Shown here one piece after another: positions 34,677 through 43,746 of a stretch of DNA of 64,000 nt. The notes under the pieces were generated by a model. It saw only the letters and a program-made list of their open reading frames with translations, was not told the DNA's origin and did not search any database. The stretch's first letter is position 1; the number at the start of each line of letters is the position of its first letter. Location: the NCBI GenBank assembly GCA_900315565.1, contig OMZS01000013.1, forward strand, positions 25,820 through 89,819, read 5' to 3'. Position numbers and translations under genes: made by a program. The DNA is from an uncultured Prevotellaceae bacterium. Lineage in GTDB: Bacteria > Bacteroidota > Bacteroidia > Bacteroidales > Bacteroidaceae.

Positions 34677-35768
34677 ATGGATAATACCACCAAACATAGC
34701 ACCGCTGTCGTCAAGACGGCGTGTGCTATTGTTTTTTTGCTGTTCACGTTTTTCTACCTGTACTATTTCCAGGCAGACATCCTCGCCATGGCCCAGCACG
34801 TGCTCTCGCACGGCAAAACCCACTACAACCGCACCGTGGGAGCAGTACTCATCACGCTGGTGCTCTATTTGCTGCAAATGGGTGTCTATGCCCTGACCAA
34901 GCTGGAGTGGCGCGCCCACGCGCTCACTTATTTCCCTTCGCTCCTGGTGCTGACTTTCCTCACCAGCCCCGGCAATCATTTCTTCCAAGATGCCTCGCTG
35001 GGCGCTTGGCTATGGGCTGGTCCGCTGGTGGTGTTGCTCTATTGCGGAGTGGTGTGGGTGTTTCGTCAGTTGGAGGATATCATTTCCGAGTCGGGGGGCA
35101 CAGGCGTGTTCTCGCGGCTCATGTGGGTGAACATGCTCATCATGGTGGTGATGTTTTTCATGGTGGCCGCGTTCAGCAACCACGACGAGGCGTTCCACTA
35201 CCGGTTGAACATTGAGAGCCGTCTGCTGGGCAACGACCTCGACGGAGCGTTGGCCGTTGGAAAGGACACAGAAGTGAGCAACGAAGCCATCACACGGCTG
35301 CGCGCCTACGCTTTGTCGAAGAAAGGCCAACTGGGCGAACATCTGTTTGAGTATAATGTCAGCGGAGGTTCGGCTGCCATCATTCCGCCCAAAGGCGATA
35401 CAAGCTCGGTGGCTGCCAGCGTGATGATTCCTCAGCAAGAGCTGCGCAAACAGTATCTGCGCAACAAGAAAGACTATGAGCTTTGCGGCTTTCTGGCCGA
35501 CAAACAGATTGATAAGTTTGCGCAAGCGCTCATTAAGTATTATCCGCTCAACGACTCTGTGCATCTGCCCAAGCACTATCGCGAGGCACTGACGCTCTAC
35601 ACACGCCAGCGTTCGCATCGTGTGGTGGACTATCGCAACTCAGTAATGGAAACCGACTTTGCCGACCTTCTGAAACTTGAGCGTGAGAACACGGACAAGC
35701 GTGCCCGGAAGAATGCCGTACACGATAATTTCAGAAACACCTATTGGTATTATTACCTATACAGATAG
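34677..35768 (+). CDS. Inner membrane protein of unknown function
   Basis: A 363-aa protein not assigned to a family with confidence; it resembles Bacteroidetes DUF6057-like proteins. Five hydrophobic segments are seen: about 13-33 (IVFLLFTFFYLYYF), 54-72 (AVLITLVLYLLQMGVY), 85-97, 112-132 (LWAGPLVVLLYCGVVWVF) and 155-172 (MLIMVVMFFMVAAF). The remaining about 190 aa form a soluble, charged domain with helix-rich character (SNEAITRLRAYALSKKGQLGEHLFEYN) that could be tetratricopeptide-like. Starts 7 nt after glgB and so is probably translationally coupled to it, though no link to glycogen is shown. Confidence 0.75.
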   Translation: MDNTTKHSTAVVKTACAIVFLLFTFFYLYYFQADILAMAQHVLSHGKTHYNRTVGAVLITLVLYLLQMGVYALTKLEWRAHALTYFPSLLVLTFLTSPGNHFFQDASLGAWLWAGPLVVLLYCGVVWVFRQLEDIISESGGTGVFSRLMWVNMLIMVVMFFMVAAFSNHDEAFHYRLNIESRLLGNDLDGALAVGKDTEVSNEAITRLRAYALSKKGQLGEHLFEYNVSGGSAAIIPPKGDTSSVAASVMIPQQELRKQYLRNKKDYELCGFLADKQIDKFAQALIKYYPLNDSVHLPKHYREALTLYTRQRSHRVVDYRNSVMETDFADLLKLERENTDKRARKNAVHDNFRNTYWYYYLYR

Positions 35769-35792
35769 CCAGGTAGAAACAGCTTAAAAAAC

Positions 35793-35834
35793 AACGGGCG
35801 GCACTTTACACATATTGGTAAGGTGCCGCCCGTT
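35793..35834. terminator. Bidirectional terminator
   Basis: AACGGGCGGCACTTTAC (35793-35809) pairs with GTAAGGTGCCGCCCGTT (35818-35834), one T-G wobble, 8-nt loop, between two convergent genes. Confidence 0.85.
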
Positions 35835-35905
35835 ATTATTGGCGATTGTTTTCAGCGGAAAACAGCCAGATCATCCGACGTTTGCCGCGGAAGCAAACAA
35901 AAGGC

Positions 35906-36412
35906 TTAGCGATAGTCTTTGTGGTTGTGGCTCTTTACGAGTGTCATCACCCTTTTCACTTCGGCCAGGGCTTTCTCCCAGTCGGTGTCGAGCGAGAACT
36001 GAGTGATGAACTTGGGGTTGTCGTAGTAGCTCATTACCATTTCCTTGTCGGTGTCGTGGAAACGCACATAATAAACCGAAGTCTCCTTGAAGATTCTTAC
36101 CACCTCGAGGCGGTCCTTTTTCTTGTTGGCGCGAGTGATTTCGTCAAGGAACATGTTGACAAACTCGTACATGGCCAAAGCCTGGCGGTCGAGTTCAATC
36201 ACCTTGGCATCGGGGTTCACCTCACGCGTTTTCATGGCCATGTAGTTGAGCGCATCCACTTCGAAGGTGGCCACTTTGCGCTTTTCTAAGTCCATTGTTT
36301 TGTCTTGAGCGATGCCCTGAGCCTTGGTCAGAATGCGGTTAAACACTTGTTGTGCATTGGCACTTGCGAATGACAGGCAGCAGAGAGCTGCGATAAAAAG
36401 CAATTTCTTCAT
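35906..36412 (-). CDS. Exported protein of unknown function
   Basis: A 168-aa protein with a clear signal peptide (1-20, LSFASANA). The mature part is a helical, charged domain (LTKAQGIAQDKTMDLEKRKVATFEVDALNYMAMKT) ending with a segment that mentions FHDTDKEMVMSYYDNPKF. Probably periplasmic. I do not recognise the family, though such proteins recur in Prevotella. Downstream (leftward) of a convergent terminator; the ABC ATPase gene ends 70 nt upstream. Confidence 0.75.
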   Translation of the reverse strand: MKKLLFIAALCCLSFASANAQQVFNRILTKAQGIAQDKTMDLEKRKVATFEVDALNYMAMKTREVNPDAKVIELDRQALAMYEFVNMFLDEITRANKKKDRLEVVRIFKETSVYYVRFHDTDKEMVMSYYDNPKFITQFSLDTDWEKALAEVKRVMTLVKSHNHKDYR

Positions 36413-36482
36413 GTCTTCTTTTTTAAATTTTGATTATTCTGTTCTATTTTTTATGTTCTTTCAAGAAAAACTCATTTTCTGA

Positions 36483-37967
36483 TTAAATATTGCGTTCGAG
36501 CCAAAGTTTGTTGGTGATGCAGGCCGGAAGTTCCTCCTCGTAGTGGGTGACCATGATCATGGTTTTGTTTCTGCGTTGGCAGAAAGTCTCTATGATGTCT
36601 TTCACCAGCCGTCGGTTCACGTTGTCGAGTCCGTGTAGCGGCTCGTCGAGAATCAGCAGCTCGGGGTCTTTGACAAATGCGCGGGCCAACAGCACCAAGC
36701 GTTGCTCGCCGCTCGACAGTTTCAAGAATGTCTGTTCTGCCAAATGGCCGACGCCAAATATGTCCATCCACCAGCGGCACACGTCGTAGTCGCCTGCTTC
36801 GGGCTTCACATAGAGTCCTACCGAGTCTTTCAGTCCGCTGGCCACAATTCGTATGGCGGGCAGGTCGCGCTGGTAGGCACGATGCATTTCGGGCGACACG
36901 TAGCCGATGTGCTTCTTAATGTCCCAAATGGTTTCGCCCGTGCCGCGTTGCTGGTCGAAGAGCACGATGTCGCAGGCGTAGCTTTGCGGATTGTCGGCAC
37001 AAACCAAACTCAGCAGTGTGGATTTTCCCGAGCCGTTTTGTCCGCTCAACGCCCATCGCTCTCCGTTCAACACTTTCCAGTCGAGTTCTTTCAGAATGGT
37101 TCGCTCGCCATAGCGTATGCTCACCTTTCGCATGGCTACCACCTCGCGCGCGCAATATTCCTTATTATTATATGGTAGGCTGAGCAAGGCCTGCCTTTTC
37201 TCGTCGCTCAACACATGGTCGGGTAGCGGCGGGCGTTGGCGGAGATAGTCGGCCAGCGTGAGCTTTGCGCCCACCTTCAGTTGGTTTACTTCCACCACAT
37301 GTGTGATGAACGACGGGATGTCGTCGCTCTTTGATAACACCAGCACTATTTGCAACGCTTGTTCGCTGATGAGCATTTGCAAGAGTTCTCTCAACTGGGC
37401 GCGTGTGCCAGCATCGAGGCCGATAAACGGGTTGTCGAGTATGAGCACACGAGGCTGGCTGAACAACGACGAGGCCAACTTGAATTTTCTCAGCTCGCCG
37501 CTCGAAAGCAGAATGATGTACTTGTCGAGCAGATGCTCCATGCTGAACATTTCGTAGAGGCGCTGTTGCCACATGCGCCGCTCGGGTGTGTCTTGCCCTG
37601 CCAGGCGGTAGGCTTCTTCAAGCAGTTGTCCGGCGGTTGGAGTAGAGGCATCTATTTCCATCTGGTTCCACCGCTGCTGCAGAAAGTAGGTGCGGTCGTT
37701 GTCGCCGCCGTAGGTGTCGCGAAAGGCTATGTACCTGATGTTGTCGCTCACCAGCGGCTTTTGGCTGGGTGCAAAGTCGTACTCGGCCATGTCGGGCAAA
37801 AGCGGATGACGGCCCGTAATGATATCCACCAACATGGTTTTTCCGCCCCCGTTAGGGCCGACGATGGCTAATTGCTCTCCGTCGTTCAGGCAGAAATTCA
37901 CAGGTTCGACCATGCGCCAAGCTGGCATGCGCGTCACTCCGTTTTTTATGTTGATGATGGTTTGCAT
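36483..37967 (-). CDS. Twin ABC ATPase (ModF/PhrA-like)
   Basis: A cytoplasmic 494-aa protein with two ATP-binding cassettes and no membrane segments. The start is set at MQTIINIKNGVTRMPAW (37967); a 23-codon longer frame would overlap ruvC. Cassette 1 has Walker A GPNGGGKTM near 37, LSSGELRKFKLA (signature near 160) and LDNPFIGLD. Cassette 2 has GQNGSGKST near 310, LSSGEQRLVLLARA near 420 and LDEPLHGLD near 445, with the H-loop at MVTHYEEELPAC. The tandem resembles ModF, proposed in photorepair or molybdate uptake, but no modABC is present. Follows ruvC by 20 nt. Confidence 0.88.
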   Translation of the reverse strand: MQTIINIKNGVTRMPAWRMVEPVNFCLNDGEQLAIVGPNGGGKTMLVDIITGRHPLLPDMAEYDFAPSQKPLVSDNIRYIAFRDTYGGDNDRTYFLQQRWNQMEIDASTPTAGQLLEEAYRLAGQDTPERRMWQQRLYEMFSMEHLLDKYIILLSSGELRKFKLASSLFSQPRVLILDNPFIGLDAGTRAQLRELLQMLISEQALQIVLVLSKSDDIPSFITHVVEVNQLKVGAKLTLADYLRQRPPLPDHVLSDEKRQALLSLPYNNKEYCAREVVAMRKVSIRYGERTILKELDWKVLNGERWALSGQNGSGKSTLLSLVCADNPQSYACDIVLFDQQRGTGETIWDIKKHIGYVSPEMHRAYQRDLPAIRIVASGLKDSVGLYVKPEAGDYDVCRWWMDIFGVGHLAEQTFLKLSSGEQRLVLLARAFVKDPELLILDEPLHGLDNVNRRLVKDIIETFCQRRNKTMIMVTHYEEELPACITNKLWLERNI

Positions 37968-37987
37968 CGCTTCCTCTAATAATCTTG

Positions 37988-38560
37988 TCAGAGACCTCTC
38001 ACCTTTTTCTGGTTTCTCAGGGCAAAGTCTTTCCATCCACGGTAGTTGGCCAACGACTCAGGACGATTAGACTGCATGAAATGGCAGTAGGCGGCACCCA
38101 GCGCGTCGGTGGCATCCATGAAGTGGGGCATGTCGTCGTCGCTCAGGTTAAGCAGTCTTTTCAGCATGCCCGCCACTTGCTCTTTCGAGGCGCTGCCGTT
38201 ACCAGTAATGGCCATTTTTATTTTCAGCGGAGCATACTCGTGAATGGGAATGTCGCGATGAATGGCAGCAGCAATAGCCACTCCCTGGGCGCGCCCGAGT
38301 TTGAGCATCGACTGGACATTCTTTCCGAAAAACGGTGCTTCGATGGCCATCTCGTCGGGCAGAAACTCGCTGATGATGCCCGTCACACGCTCGAAAATCT
38401 TTCCCAGTCGCAGGTAGGGGTCGCTCATGTTGCGCATGTCAATCACGCCCATGGCCATCATTTCAGCCTTGTTGCCCGTAGCTTTTATCAGACCGTAGCC
38501 CATGACGTTGGTGCCAGGGTCAATGCCCAAAATGATGCGTTCGGCTTTAGTCTTGTTCAT
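37988..38560 (-). CDS. ruvC: Holliday junction resolvase RuvC
   Basis: Endonuclease that cuts Holliday junctions in partnership with RuvAB. The 190 aa hold the four acidic residues in their usual places: Asp14 (LGIDPGT), Glu74 ([10 protein letters not shown]), and Asp147/Asp150 region ([15 protein letters not shown]). The N-terminus is [12 protein letters not shown] and the [14 protein letters not shown] loop contacts DNA. Preceded by a (TAACTCC)n-type heptamer array that supplies several AGGAG motifs on the coding strand; followed after 20 nt by the twin ABC ATPase gene. Confidence 0.95.
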   Translation of the reverse strand: MNKTKAERIILGIDPGTNVMGYGLIKATGNKAEMMAMGVIDMRNMSDPYLRLGKIFERVTGIISEFLPDEMAIEAPFFGKNVQSMLKLGRAQGVAIAAAIHRDIPIHEYAPLKIKMAITGNGSASKEQVAGMLKRLLNLSDDDMPHFMDATDALGAAYCHFMQSNRPESLANYRGWKDFALRNQKKVRGL

Positions 38561-38566
38561 GCTTCT

Positions 38567-38636
38567 TAACTCACAACTCCTAACTCCTAACTCCTAATTC
38601 CTAACTCCTAACTCCTAACTCTCAACTCCTAACTCA
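38567..38636 (-). repeat. Ten heptanucleotide tandem repeats upstream of ruvC
   Basis: The plus strand reads ten 7-mers of consensus TAACTCC (variants CAACTCC, TAATTCC, TAACTCT, TAACTCA) from 38567 to 38636. On the coding (minus) strand each core gives TTAGGAG or GGAGTTA, so the leader between the MBL hydrolase stop (38634) and the ruvC ATG holds several AGGAG-type ribosome-site look-alikes. Confidence 0.9.
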
Positions 38637-39281
38637 CCGCAGGTATGGGTTCATTTGCAGCTCGCGTGCCAACGTGGTTTTAGGTCCGTGGCCCGTGTAG
38701 ATGATGGTGTCGGGGGGCAACGTGTTGGCTATGTTCTTGAGCGAGCGCATCATGCTGTCGTAGCTGCCTCCGTCGAAATCGGTACGGCCGATGCTCATGT
38801 GGAACAGCGTGTCGCCAGAGAAAGCCACGCCTTCTTCCTTGCAATAGAAGAACACCGAGCCGGGCGTATGTCCTGGTGTGGGAATGATGGTTAACTCGTG
38901 TGTGCCGAACTTTATCACGTCGTCGGGCTGCAGATATTTGCCCACCGAGGGGAACTCTTCCTCGTAGTCGTCGAGATTGGCAAATCGGCGGGTTTGCGCC
39001 AGCATATCTTCCATGAGATATTGGTCGAGCGCCGAAACTTCGGGTTTAAGTCCGTAGGTTTTATAAACGAAGTAGTCGCCAAAGTGGTGGTCAATGTGTC
39101 CGTGGGTGTCAATCAGGTGTACAGGTGTGAGCTCGTCGCTTTCGATGTATTCTACGATAGCCATGCGCTCGGTGGGATGCAACGCGCCACAGTCGATGAT
39201 GACGCATTCGCCCGAGTTGTCGCTCACTACAAACGTGTTCTCCTGGAACATGTTGCAAACAAAACGTTCAATGTTGATCAT
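38634..39281 (-). CDS. MBL-fold metallo-hydrolase (glyoxalase II-like)
   Basis: A 215-aa cytoplasmic hydrolase. The metal motif THGHIDHHFGDY (near 57-68) is the classic HxHxDH, with GHTPGSVFFYC (near 130) and ISIGRTDFDGGSYD later; the end TGHGPKTTLARELQMNPYLR is typical of the glyoxalase-II/YcbL group acting on thioesters. The start MINIERF is one ATGA overlap with the rsmG stop, so both are co-translated. The ruvC leader begins at its stop. The natural substrate is not known. Confidence 0.9.
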   Translation of the reverse strand: MINIERFVCNMFQENTFVVSDNSGECVIIDCGALHPTERMAIVEYIESDELTPVHLIDTHGHIDHHFGDYFVYKTYGLKPEVSALDQYLMEDMLAQTRRFANLDDYEEEFPSVGKYLQPDDVIKFGTHELTIIPTPGHTPGSVFFYCKEEGVAFSGDTLFHMSIGRTDFDGGSYDSMMRSLKNIANTLPPDTIIYTGHGPKTTLARELQMNPYLR

Positions 39282-39898
39282 ATAGGTACGTAAATTAAGT
39301 ATTTCTCTTTAAACCAAGGCTCCTCAAACCAGTTGCTCAGCGGACTTACCTCGGCGATTTTCTTCATGTTGTGAATTTCGCTTTCCACGTTTCCTCCTTT
39401 CAGGCACAACACTCCGTTGGCCATCGAGTTGCGCTGGGTTTTGCTGATGTTTTTGCGTACTATTTTCAGCAGGTCGGGTAACGGCATGACAGCCCTGCTC
39501 ACAACAAACTCGAATTTCTCTTTCTCCTCCTCGCCGCGCAAGTGTACGGGATGGCAGTTCTTCAGTCCTATGGCTTGAGCCACCTCGGTGGCCACGCGGA
39601 TTTTCTTGCCCGTTCCGTCAATCAGTTTGAACTGAGTCTCGGGAAACATGATGGCCAGAGGTATGCCGGGAAAGCCGCCTCCCGTGCCGAAATCAAGGAT
39701 GCGGGTGCCCGGTCTGAAGTTGAGTTCCTTGGCGATGGCCAGCGAGTGAAGCACGTGGTGTTCGTAGAGGTTCTCAATATCCTTGCGCGAAATCACGTTG
39801 ATTTTCTGGTTCCAGTCGGCATACAAGTCGTAGAGAGCCTCGAACTGCTGTCGTTGCGTGGGCGATAGTTGTGGAAAATATTTATCGATGATTTGCAT
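39278..39898 (-). CDS. rsmG: 16S rRNA (guanine-527-N7)-methyltransferase
   Basis: SAM-dependent methyltransferase (GidB) modifying 16S rRNA; its loss causes low-level streptomycin resistance. The 206 aa include an N-terminal helix (LYDLYADWNQKINVISRKDIENLYEHHVLHS) and the Rossmann motif ILDFGTGGGFPGIPLAI near residue 68, with VSRAVMPLPDLL near 133. The family size and order fit. The stop overlaps the start of the MBL hydrolase by 4 nt (ATGA). Upstream is a lipoprotein gene 51 nt away in the same direction. Confidence 0.94.
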   Translation of the reverse strand: MQIIDKYFPQLSPTQRQQFEALYDLYADWNQKINVISRKDIENLYEHHVLHSLAIAKELNFRPGTRILDFGTGGGFPGIPLAIMFPETQFKLIDGTGKKIRVATEVAQAIGLKNCHPVHLRGEEEKEKFEFVVSRAVMPLPDLLKIVRKNISKTQRNSMANGVLCLKGGNVESEIHNMKKIAEVSPLSNWFEEPWFKEKYLIYVPI

Positions 39899-39949
39899 GT
39901 AGAGTGATGCTTGATGGCTGTTGTTTTTGGGGTGTGTATTGAGGTAGGG

Positions 39950-40765
39950 TTATTCGCGTTTCAGCAAGTTGTCCAAGTCCGAGTAGGCAATGCTGACGCT
40001 GATTTCGCCAGCGGCGTGGGGTGCAATTTCGTCCTCAACGTAAATGAAGGTGATGTCGTCCTTGCCCAGCACAAAGTTGTCGGTAGGATAGGGGGTGACG
40101 CCCTCGAAAATCACTTGTTCGCGCAGCTGGTCAAGATTCTCGGCATCGAAAATCCGGCATATGCCCTCCACGATTTTGTCGCTCAAGCCCTGCTCGTAGC
40201 CTGGCACGAAAACGTCGCTCAGCTGCAGCATGTGGCCAGTTTTGGGATTGATGTTGCGGGCGATGGTCTGATGGGTGCCGTGGGCACCTCCACCGTACAT
40301 GTAGGTTTCGGCAACGTAGTTCACCACATTGTCGCGGCCGTTGCGCGTTGAGGTGTTCACCACATACTCGCACATGTACGACCCCGCGTGCTCTTTGTCC
40401 TGGCGGTAGAGTGGGGCATAGTCCTTCAGATAGTCAGCAGCATAGCGCTTGATAAACGAGTCGATGGCTGTCTGCATGGACAGGCGGTCCTTACCCAACG
40501 CCAGATAGTCGGGCACGAGCAGACCACCATGAATGAGCGAGTCGTTCAGCGCTTCGGCCTCCTTGCCGCCCTTGGCATATTGTATGTTCAGGCGTATGTG
40601 GCAGGTGGGCGACTGACCGTCGTCAGCCACGAGGCGTATGGTGGTGTCGGCCACAATACTGTCGAACTCCATGCCATCGATGCGGGCCGTTTGCTGGCTG
40701 TCGCCTCCGTGGCAACTAGCCATCAGCAGCAAGGCCAAAGCCCATAACATCCATATTTTCTTCAT
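39950..40765 (-). CDS. Lipoprotein with DUF3298/DUF4163-type domain (RsiV-like)
   Basis: A 271-aa lipoprotein starting MKKIWMLWALALLLMASC, lipobox MASC (Cys18); a 27-codon longer frame is not needed. The mature protein has a DUF4163-like half (QYAKGGKEAEALNDSLI..) and a DUF3298 half with VNTSTRNGRDNVVNYVAETYMYGGGAHG and NPKTGHMLQLSDVF, the pattern of the lysozyme-binding RsiV family, where the domain binds cell-wall-active enzymes. Whether this one binds lysozyme is untested. Positioned at the 5' end of the minus-strand run; the upstream gap contains several palindromes. Confidence 0.82.
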   Translation of the reverse strand: MKKIWMLWALALLLMASCHGGDSQQTARIDGMEFDSIVADTTIRLVADDGQSPTCHIRLNIQYAKGGKEAEALNDSLIHGGLLVPDYLALGKDRLSMQTAIDSFIKRYAADYLKDYAPLYRQDKEHAGSYMCEYVVNTSTRNGRDNVVNYVAETYMYGGGAHGTHQTIARNINPKTGHMLQLSDVFVPGYEQGLSDKIVEGICRIFDAENLDQLREQVIFEGVTPYPTDNFVLGKDDITFIYVEDEIAPHAAGEISVSIAYSDLDNLLKRE

Positions 40766-40798
40766 TTCGTACAATGTTTTATTTCGCTTTTCAGTAGG

Positions 40799-40866
40799 CG
40801 ACGTGTTCCACGTCGCAACCAGGCAGTTGTCCCACGTAGCAACCACATATTATCGCGTGTACACGC
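40799..40866. promoter_or_regulatory. Palindrome and direct-repeat cluster upstream of the DUF3298-type lipoprotein
   Basis: CGACGTG-TTC-CACGTCG (40799-40815), a 14-nt direct repeat CCACGTCGCAACCA (40808-40821) and CCACGTAGCAACCA (40832-40845), and the perfect 12-mer GCGTGTACACGC (40855-40866) lie within 70 bases of the lipoprotein start. Possible operator sites. Confidence 0.45.
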
Positions 40867-41009
40867 AATCTTATTTATATGGCTGCAAAGTTAACGCAAA
40901 AAATCGTAACGGCGAAAAAACGAGCCTTACATATTGTTAAAACCGCCCAAACTCGCCGTTTTCATCAAGATTGTTGCTACCTTTGCACCCAAAAATCAAC
41001 GTAACCATC

Positions 41010-41684
41010 ATGAAACCATCTGTTTTTCGCGCCGCTCTGTTCGACCTCGACGGAGTGGTTTTCGACACCGAGCCCCAATACACCATTTTCTGGGGAAGCC
41101 AATGCCGCCTTTACCGCCCTGATATTCCCGGTTTGGAGCATATCATCAAGGGACAAACGCTCGACCAGATTTACGATGGCTATTTTGCCGGTAAGCCCGA
41201 CGTTCAGGAGGCCATCACTCAGGGCCTCAATGCCTTTGAGCAGCAAATGAAATTCGAGTATGTGTCCGGTTTTCTTGATTTTGTGGCCGACCTGCGCCGC
41301 AACGACATCCGTACAGCTGTAGTCACCAGCTCCAACCAGCCAAAAATGAGTAGCGTTTACAGGCAGCGTCCCGAGTTCATACAGCTTTTCGATGCCATTC
41401 TTACCTCAGAGGACTTTGCCCATAGCAAGCCACATCCCGACTGTTACTTGCGTGCGGCAGCCCGTTTCGGAGCCGATAGCGACAGCTGCGTGGTATTCGA
41501 GGACAGCTTTAACGGATTGCGCTCAGGGCTTGCTGCCCAAATGGCTGTTGTGGGTCTTTCCACCACCAATAGTGCCGAGAGCATAGCACCCCTTTGCCAC
41601 CTTGTCATACCCAACTATCAGGGCCTCGACCATGAGTCGATTTGGAAAAAACTCCAACAAAAATTTGGCCTTTTGCACGCTTAG
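41010..41684 (+). CDS. HAD-superfamily phosphatase (beta-phosphoglucomutase-like)
   Basis: A 225-aa HAD enzyme from the ATG at 41010; the frame opens earlier at TTG 40971, but a TACCTTTG -7 box at 40978-40985 makes that start implausible. Motif [14 protein letters not shown] has both Asp residues; motif II is VVTSSNQ and motif [15 protein letters not shown], with the motif IV Asp pair in [13 protein letters not shown]. The cap domain (about 20-80) is the alpha-helical C1 type of phosphoglucomutase-like members. Not an operon with panB: a separate promoter precedes panB. Confidence 0.9.
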   Translation: MKPSVFRAALFDLDGVVFDTEPQYTIFWGSQCRLYRPDIPGLEHIIKGQTLDQIYDGYFAGKPDVQEAITQGLNAFEQQMKFEYVSGFLDFVADLRRNDIRTAVVTSSNQPKMSSVYRQRPEFIQLFDAILTSEDFAHSKPHPDCYLRAAARFGADSDSCVVFEDSFNGLRSGLAAQMAVVGLSTTNSAESIAPLCHLVIPNYQGLDHESIWKKLQQKFGLLHA

Positions 41685-41695
41685 TAGTACCTTTG
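41664..41695 (+). promoter_or_regulatory. Promoter of panB
   Basis: TTTG (41664-41667), 20 nt, TACCTTTG (41688-41695). The elements overlap the 3' end of the HAD gene. The panB ATG is 41 nt further on. Confidence 0.75.
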
Positions 41696-41736
41696 CACCC
41701 GATTTAACCCAAAATATTCAAATCAAAACAACAAAA

Positions 41737-42558
41737 ATGGCAGGTTATTTAGTAAGCGATACGCGCAAAGTCACTACGCATCGTTTTATTGAAATGAAAC
41801 AGAGAGGCGAGAAAATTTCGATGCTCACCTCTTACGACTTCACCACAGCAGGTATTGTTGACAAAGCAGGCGTTGACGCTATTCTTATTGGCGACTCAGC
41901 CTCGAATGTCATGGCCGGAAACATCACCACGCTCCCCATTACCGTAGATGAAATGATTTACCATGCCCGCGCCGTGGTGCGCGCCGTGAGCCGTGCGCTC
42001 GTCGTCTGCGACATGCCCTTCGGCTCCTATCAGGTGGGCCGCCACGAGGGTGTAACTAACGCCATCCGCATCATGAAAGAGAGCGGATGTGATGCCTTGA
42101 AGCTCGAGGGTGGCGAAGAAATCATCGAGACCATCAAGGGTATTCTCAACGCTGGAATTCCCGTTTGTGGACACTTGGGACTTACACCACAAAGCATTAA
42201 TAAATTCGGCACTTACGCCGTTCGCGCTAAAGAAGAGGCTGAAGCCCAAAAACTCATCCGCGACGCACAACTTCTCGACGAGGCTGGTTGCTTTGCCATC
42301 GTGCTCGAGAAGGTTCCTGCTAAGCTGGCCGCTGAGGTGTCGAAGCTGGTGAAATGCCCCACCATTGGAATCGGAGCCGGCAATGGTACCGACGGTCAGG
42401 TACTGGTGGTTGACGACATGCTGGGCAAGACTCAGGGTTTCTCGCCCAAGTTCTTGCGTCGCTACGCCGACCTGGGCACCATCATGACCGACGCTATCGG
42501 ACAATACGTGACCGACGTGAAGAGTGGAGATTTCCCCAACGAGAGCGAAAGTTACTAA
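41737..42558 (+). CDS. panB: 3-methyl-2-oxobutanoate hydroxymethyltransferase
   Basis: First committed step of pantothenate (coenzyme A) synthesis, transferring a hydroxymethyl group from methylenetetrahydrofolate to ketoisovalerate. The 273 aa start [17 protein letters not shown]. Family motifs: [25 protein letters not shown] (Mg-binding Asp), [33 protein letters not shown] and the catalytic Glu in [10 protein letters not shown]. The longer frame back to 41602 lies inside the HAD gene and is rejected. An MFS gene begins immediately after the stop. Confidence 0.95.
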   Translation: MAGYLVSDTRKVTTHRFIEMKQRGEKISMLTSYDFTTAGIVDKAGVDAILIGDSASNVMAGNITTLPITVDEMIYHARAVVRAVSRALVVCDMPFGSYQVGRHEGVTNAIRIMKESGCDALKLEGGEEIIETIKGILNAGIPVCGHLGLTPQSINKFGTYAVRAKEEAEAQKLIRDAQLLDEAGCFAIVLEKVPAKLAAEVSKLVKCPTIGIGAGNGTDGQVLVVDDMLGKTQGFSPKFLRRYADLGTIMTDAIGQYVTDVKSGDFPNESESY

Positions 42559-43746
42559 ATGGATACACAAAACACACCTGTACACTTGCGCCTTTGGCAC
42601 CGTGGGTTCTGGCTCTTGGCTTTTGCTAATTTGCTGCTCACCATGGCCATTTATATGCTCATCATTCTCATGGGCGACTGGCAACAAGACGTATGGGGAC
42701 TCCCAGGCTCTACCCAAGGCTGCCTCATGGGCGCCTACGGAGTAGGGCTTTTTCTGTTGGGACCATTCTGCAGCTGGTGGGTGCAGCGCTACCGTCGCAA
42801 CCATGTGTGCCTCACGGCCATAGCAGCCGTTATGGCGGTAATAGCCGCCTTCTGGTTCATGCAACTGAAGTATGTTTCCTGGCATCTTCAGCCATGGCAT
42901 TTTGGTGCTTTACGGCTGATGCTGGGAGCCACTTTCGGACTGGCGCAAATGGTGCTCAGCAGCACACTCATTATTGACGTTTGCGAGTCGTTTCAGCGTA
43001 CCGAGGCCAACCATTCCTCTGCCTGGTTCAGCCGCTTTGCGCTTTCGCTGGGCCCTGTGCTTGCGCTGGTGCTGGTACGCTTACCGTTGCCCGTTCCTTA
43101 TCCGCACTTGGCCACCGCTACGCTGGCTGCTATCGCGCTGACCGCCATTTCTGCCCTGCTCATCATGATGGTTCCGTTCCCCTTCCGGGCTCCCGATGAC
43201 CAGCTAAACCACTTTTCGCTCGACCGTTTCTTTTTGCCCAGTGCATGGCCTCTGATACTTAATCTGTTGCTCGTGGCTGCCGTAGCTGGCTTTTTGCTGG
43301 CCATCGAGCGCAACGCTATGTTCTACGCCATGATGATGGCGGGATTCTTTCTCGCCCTGCTTGCCCAACGTTTTGTTTTTGCCGACGCCGACCTCAAGAG
43401 TGAACCCATAGCAGGACTTTTCTTGCTTGTAGCTGCCCTGCTCATCCGTGAGCAACCCGTCACTCAGGCTGCTGTTTTTCTGGCCCCTGTGCTCTTGGGA
43501 GTGGGTTTCGGGCTGATAGGCTCGCGCTTTCTGCTTTTCTTCATCAAGCTCAGCCGCCATTGTCAGCGTGGTACCTCTCAAAGCACATTCTTCCTCACTT
43601 GGGAAGCGGGCATCAGCATCGGCTTGCTCATGGGTTACGCCTCGCCCACAAAGTTTTTCTGCATTAGCCTGACGCTTACCGTAGCCGCTCTGGCCATCTA
43701 CCACTTCTTCACGCACAACTGGTATCTCCACCACAAAAACCGCTAA
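42559..43746 (+). CDS. Major facilitator superfamily transporter
   Basis: A 395-aa inner membrane protein with about 12 hydrophobic segments (for example LANLLLTMAIYMLIILMG, VCLTAIAAVMAVIAAFWF, AVAGFLLAI, AALLIREQPVTQ-adjacent helices). Short basic loops such as WVQRYRRNH after TM2 fit the MFS signature. Its ATG follows the panB stop directly, so the two are probably one transcript. A role in export or uptake of pantothenate-related compounds is an inference from location only; the family match is general. Confidence 0.82.
   Translation: MDTQNTPVHLRLWHRGFWLLAFANLLLTMAIYMLIILMGDWQQDVWGLPGSTQGCLMGAYGVGLFLLGPFCSWWVQRYRRNHVCLTAIAAVMAVIAAFWFMQLKYVSWHLQPWHFGALRLMLGATFGLAQMVLSSTLIIDVCESFQRTEANHSSAWFSRFALSLGPVLALVLVRLPLPVPYPHLATATLAAIALTAISALLIMMVPFPFRAPDDQLNHFSLDRFFLPSAWPLILNLLLVAAVAGFLLAIERNAMFYAMMMAGFFLALLAQRFVFADADLKSEPIAGLFLLVAALLIREQPVTQAAVFLAPVLLGVGFGLIGSRFLLFFIKLSRHCQRGTSQSTFFLTWEAGISIGLLMGYASPTKFFCISLTLTVAALAIYHFFTHNWYLHHKNR

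Noticed and set aside
38567-38636. CRISPR-like array
   Set aside because: Units are contiguous 7-mers with no spacers and no cas genes nearby; it is a simple tandem repeat.
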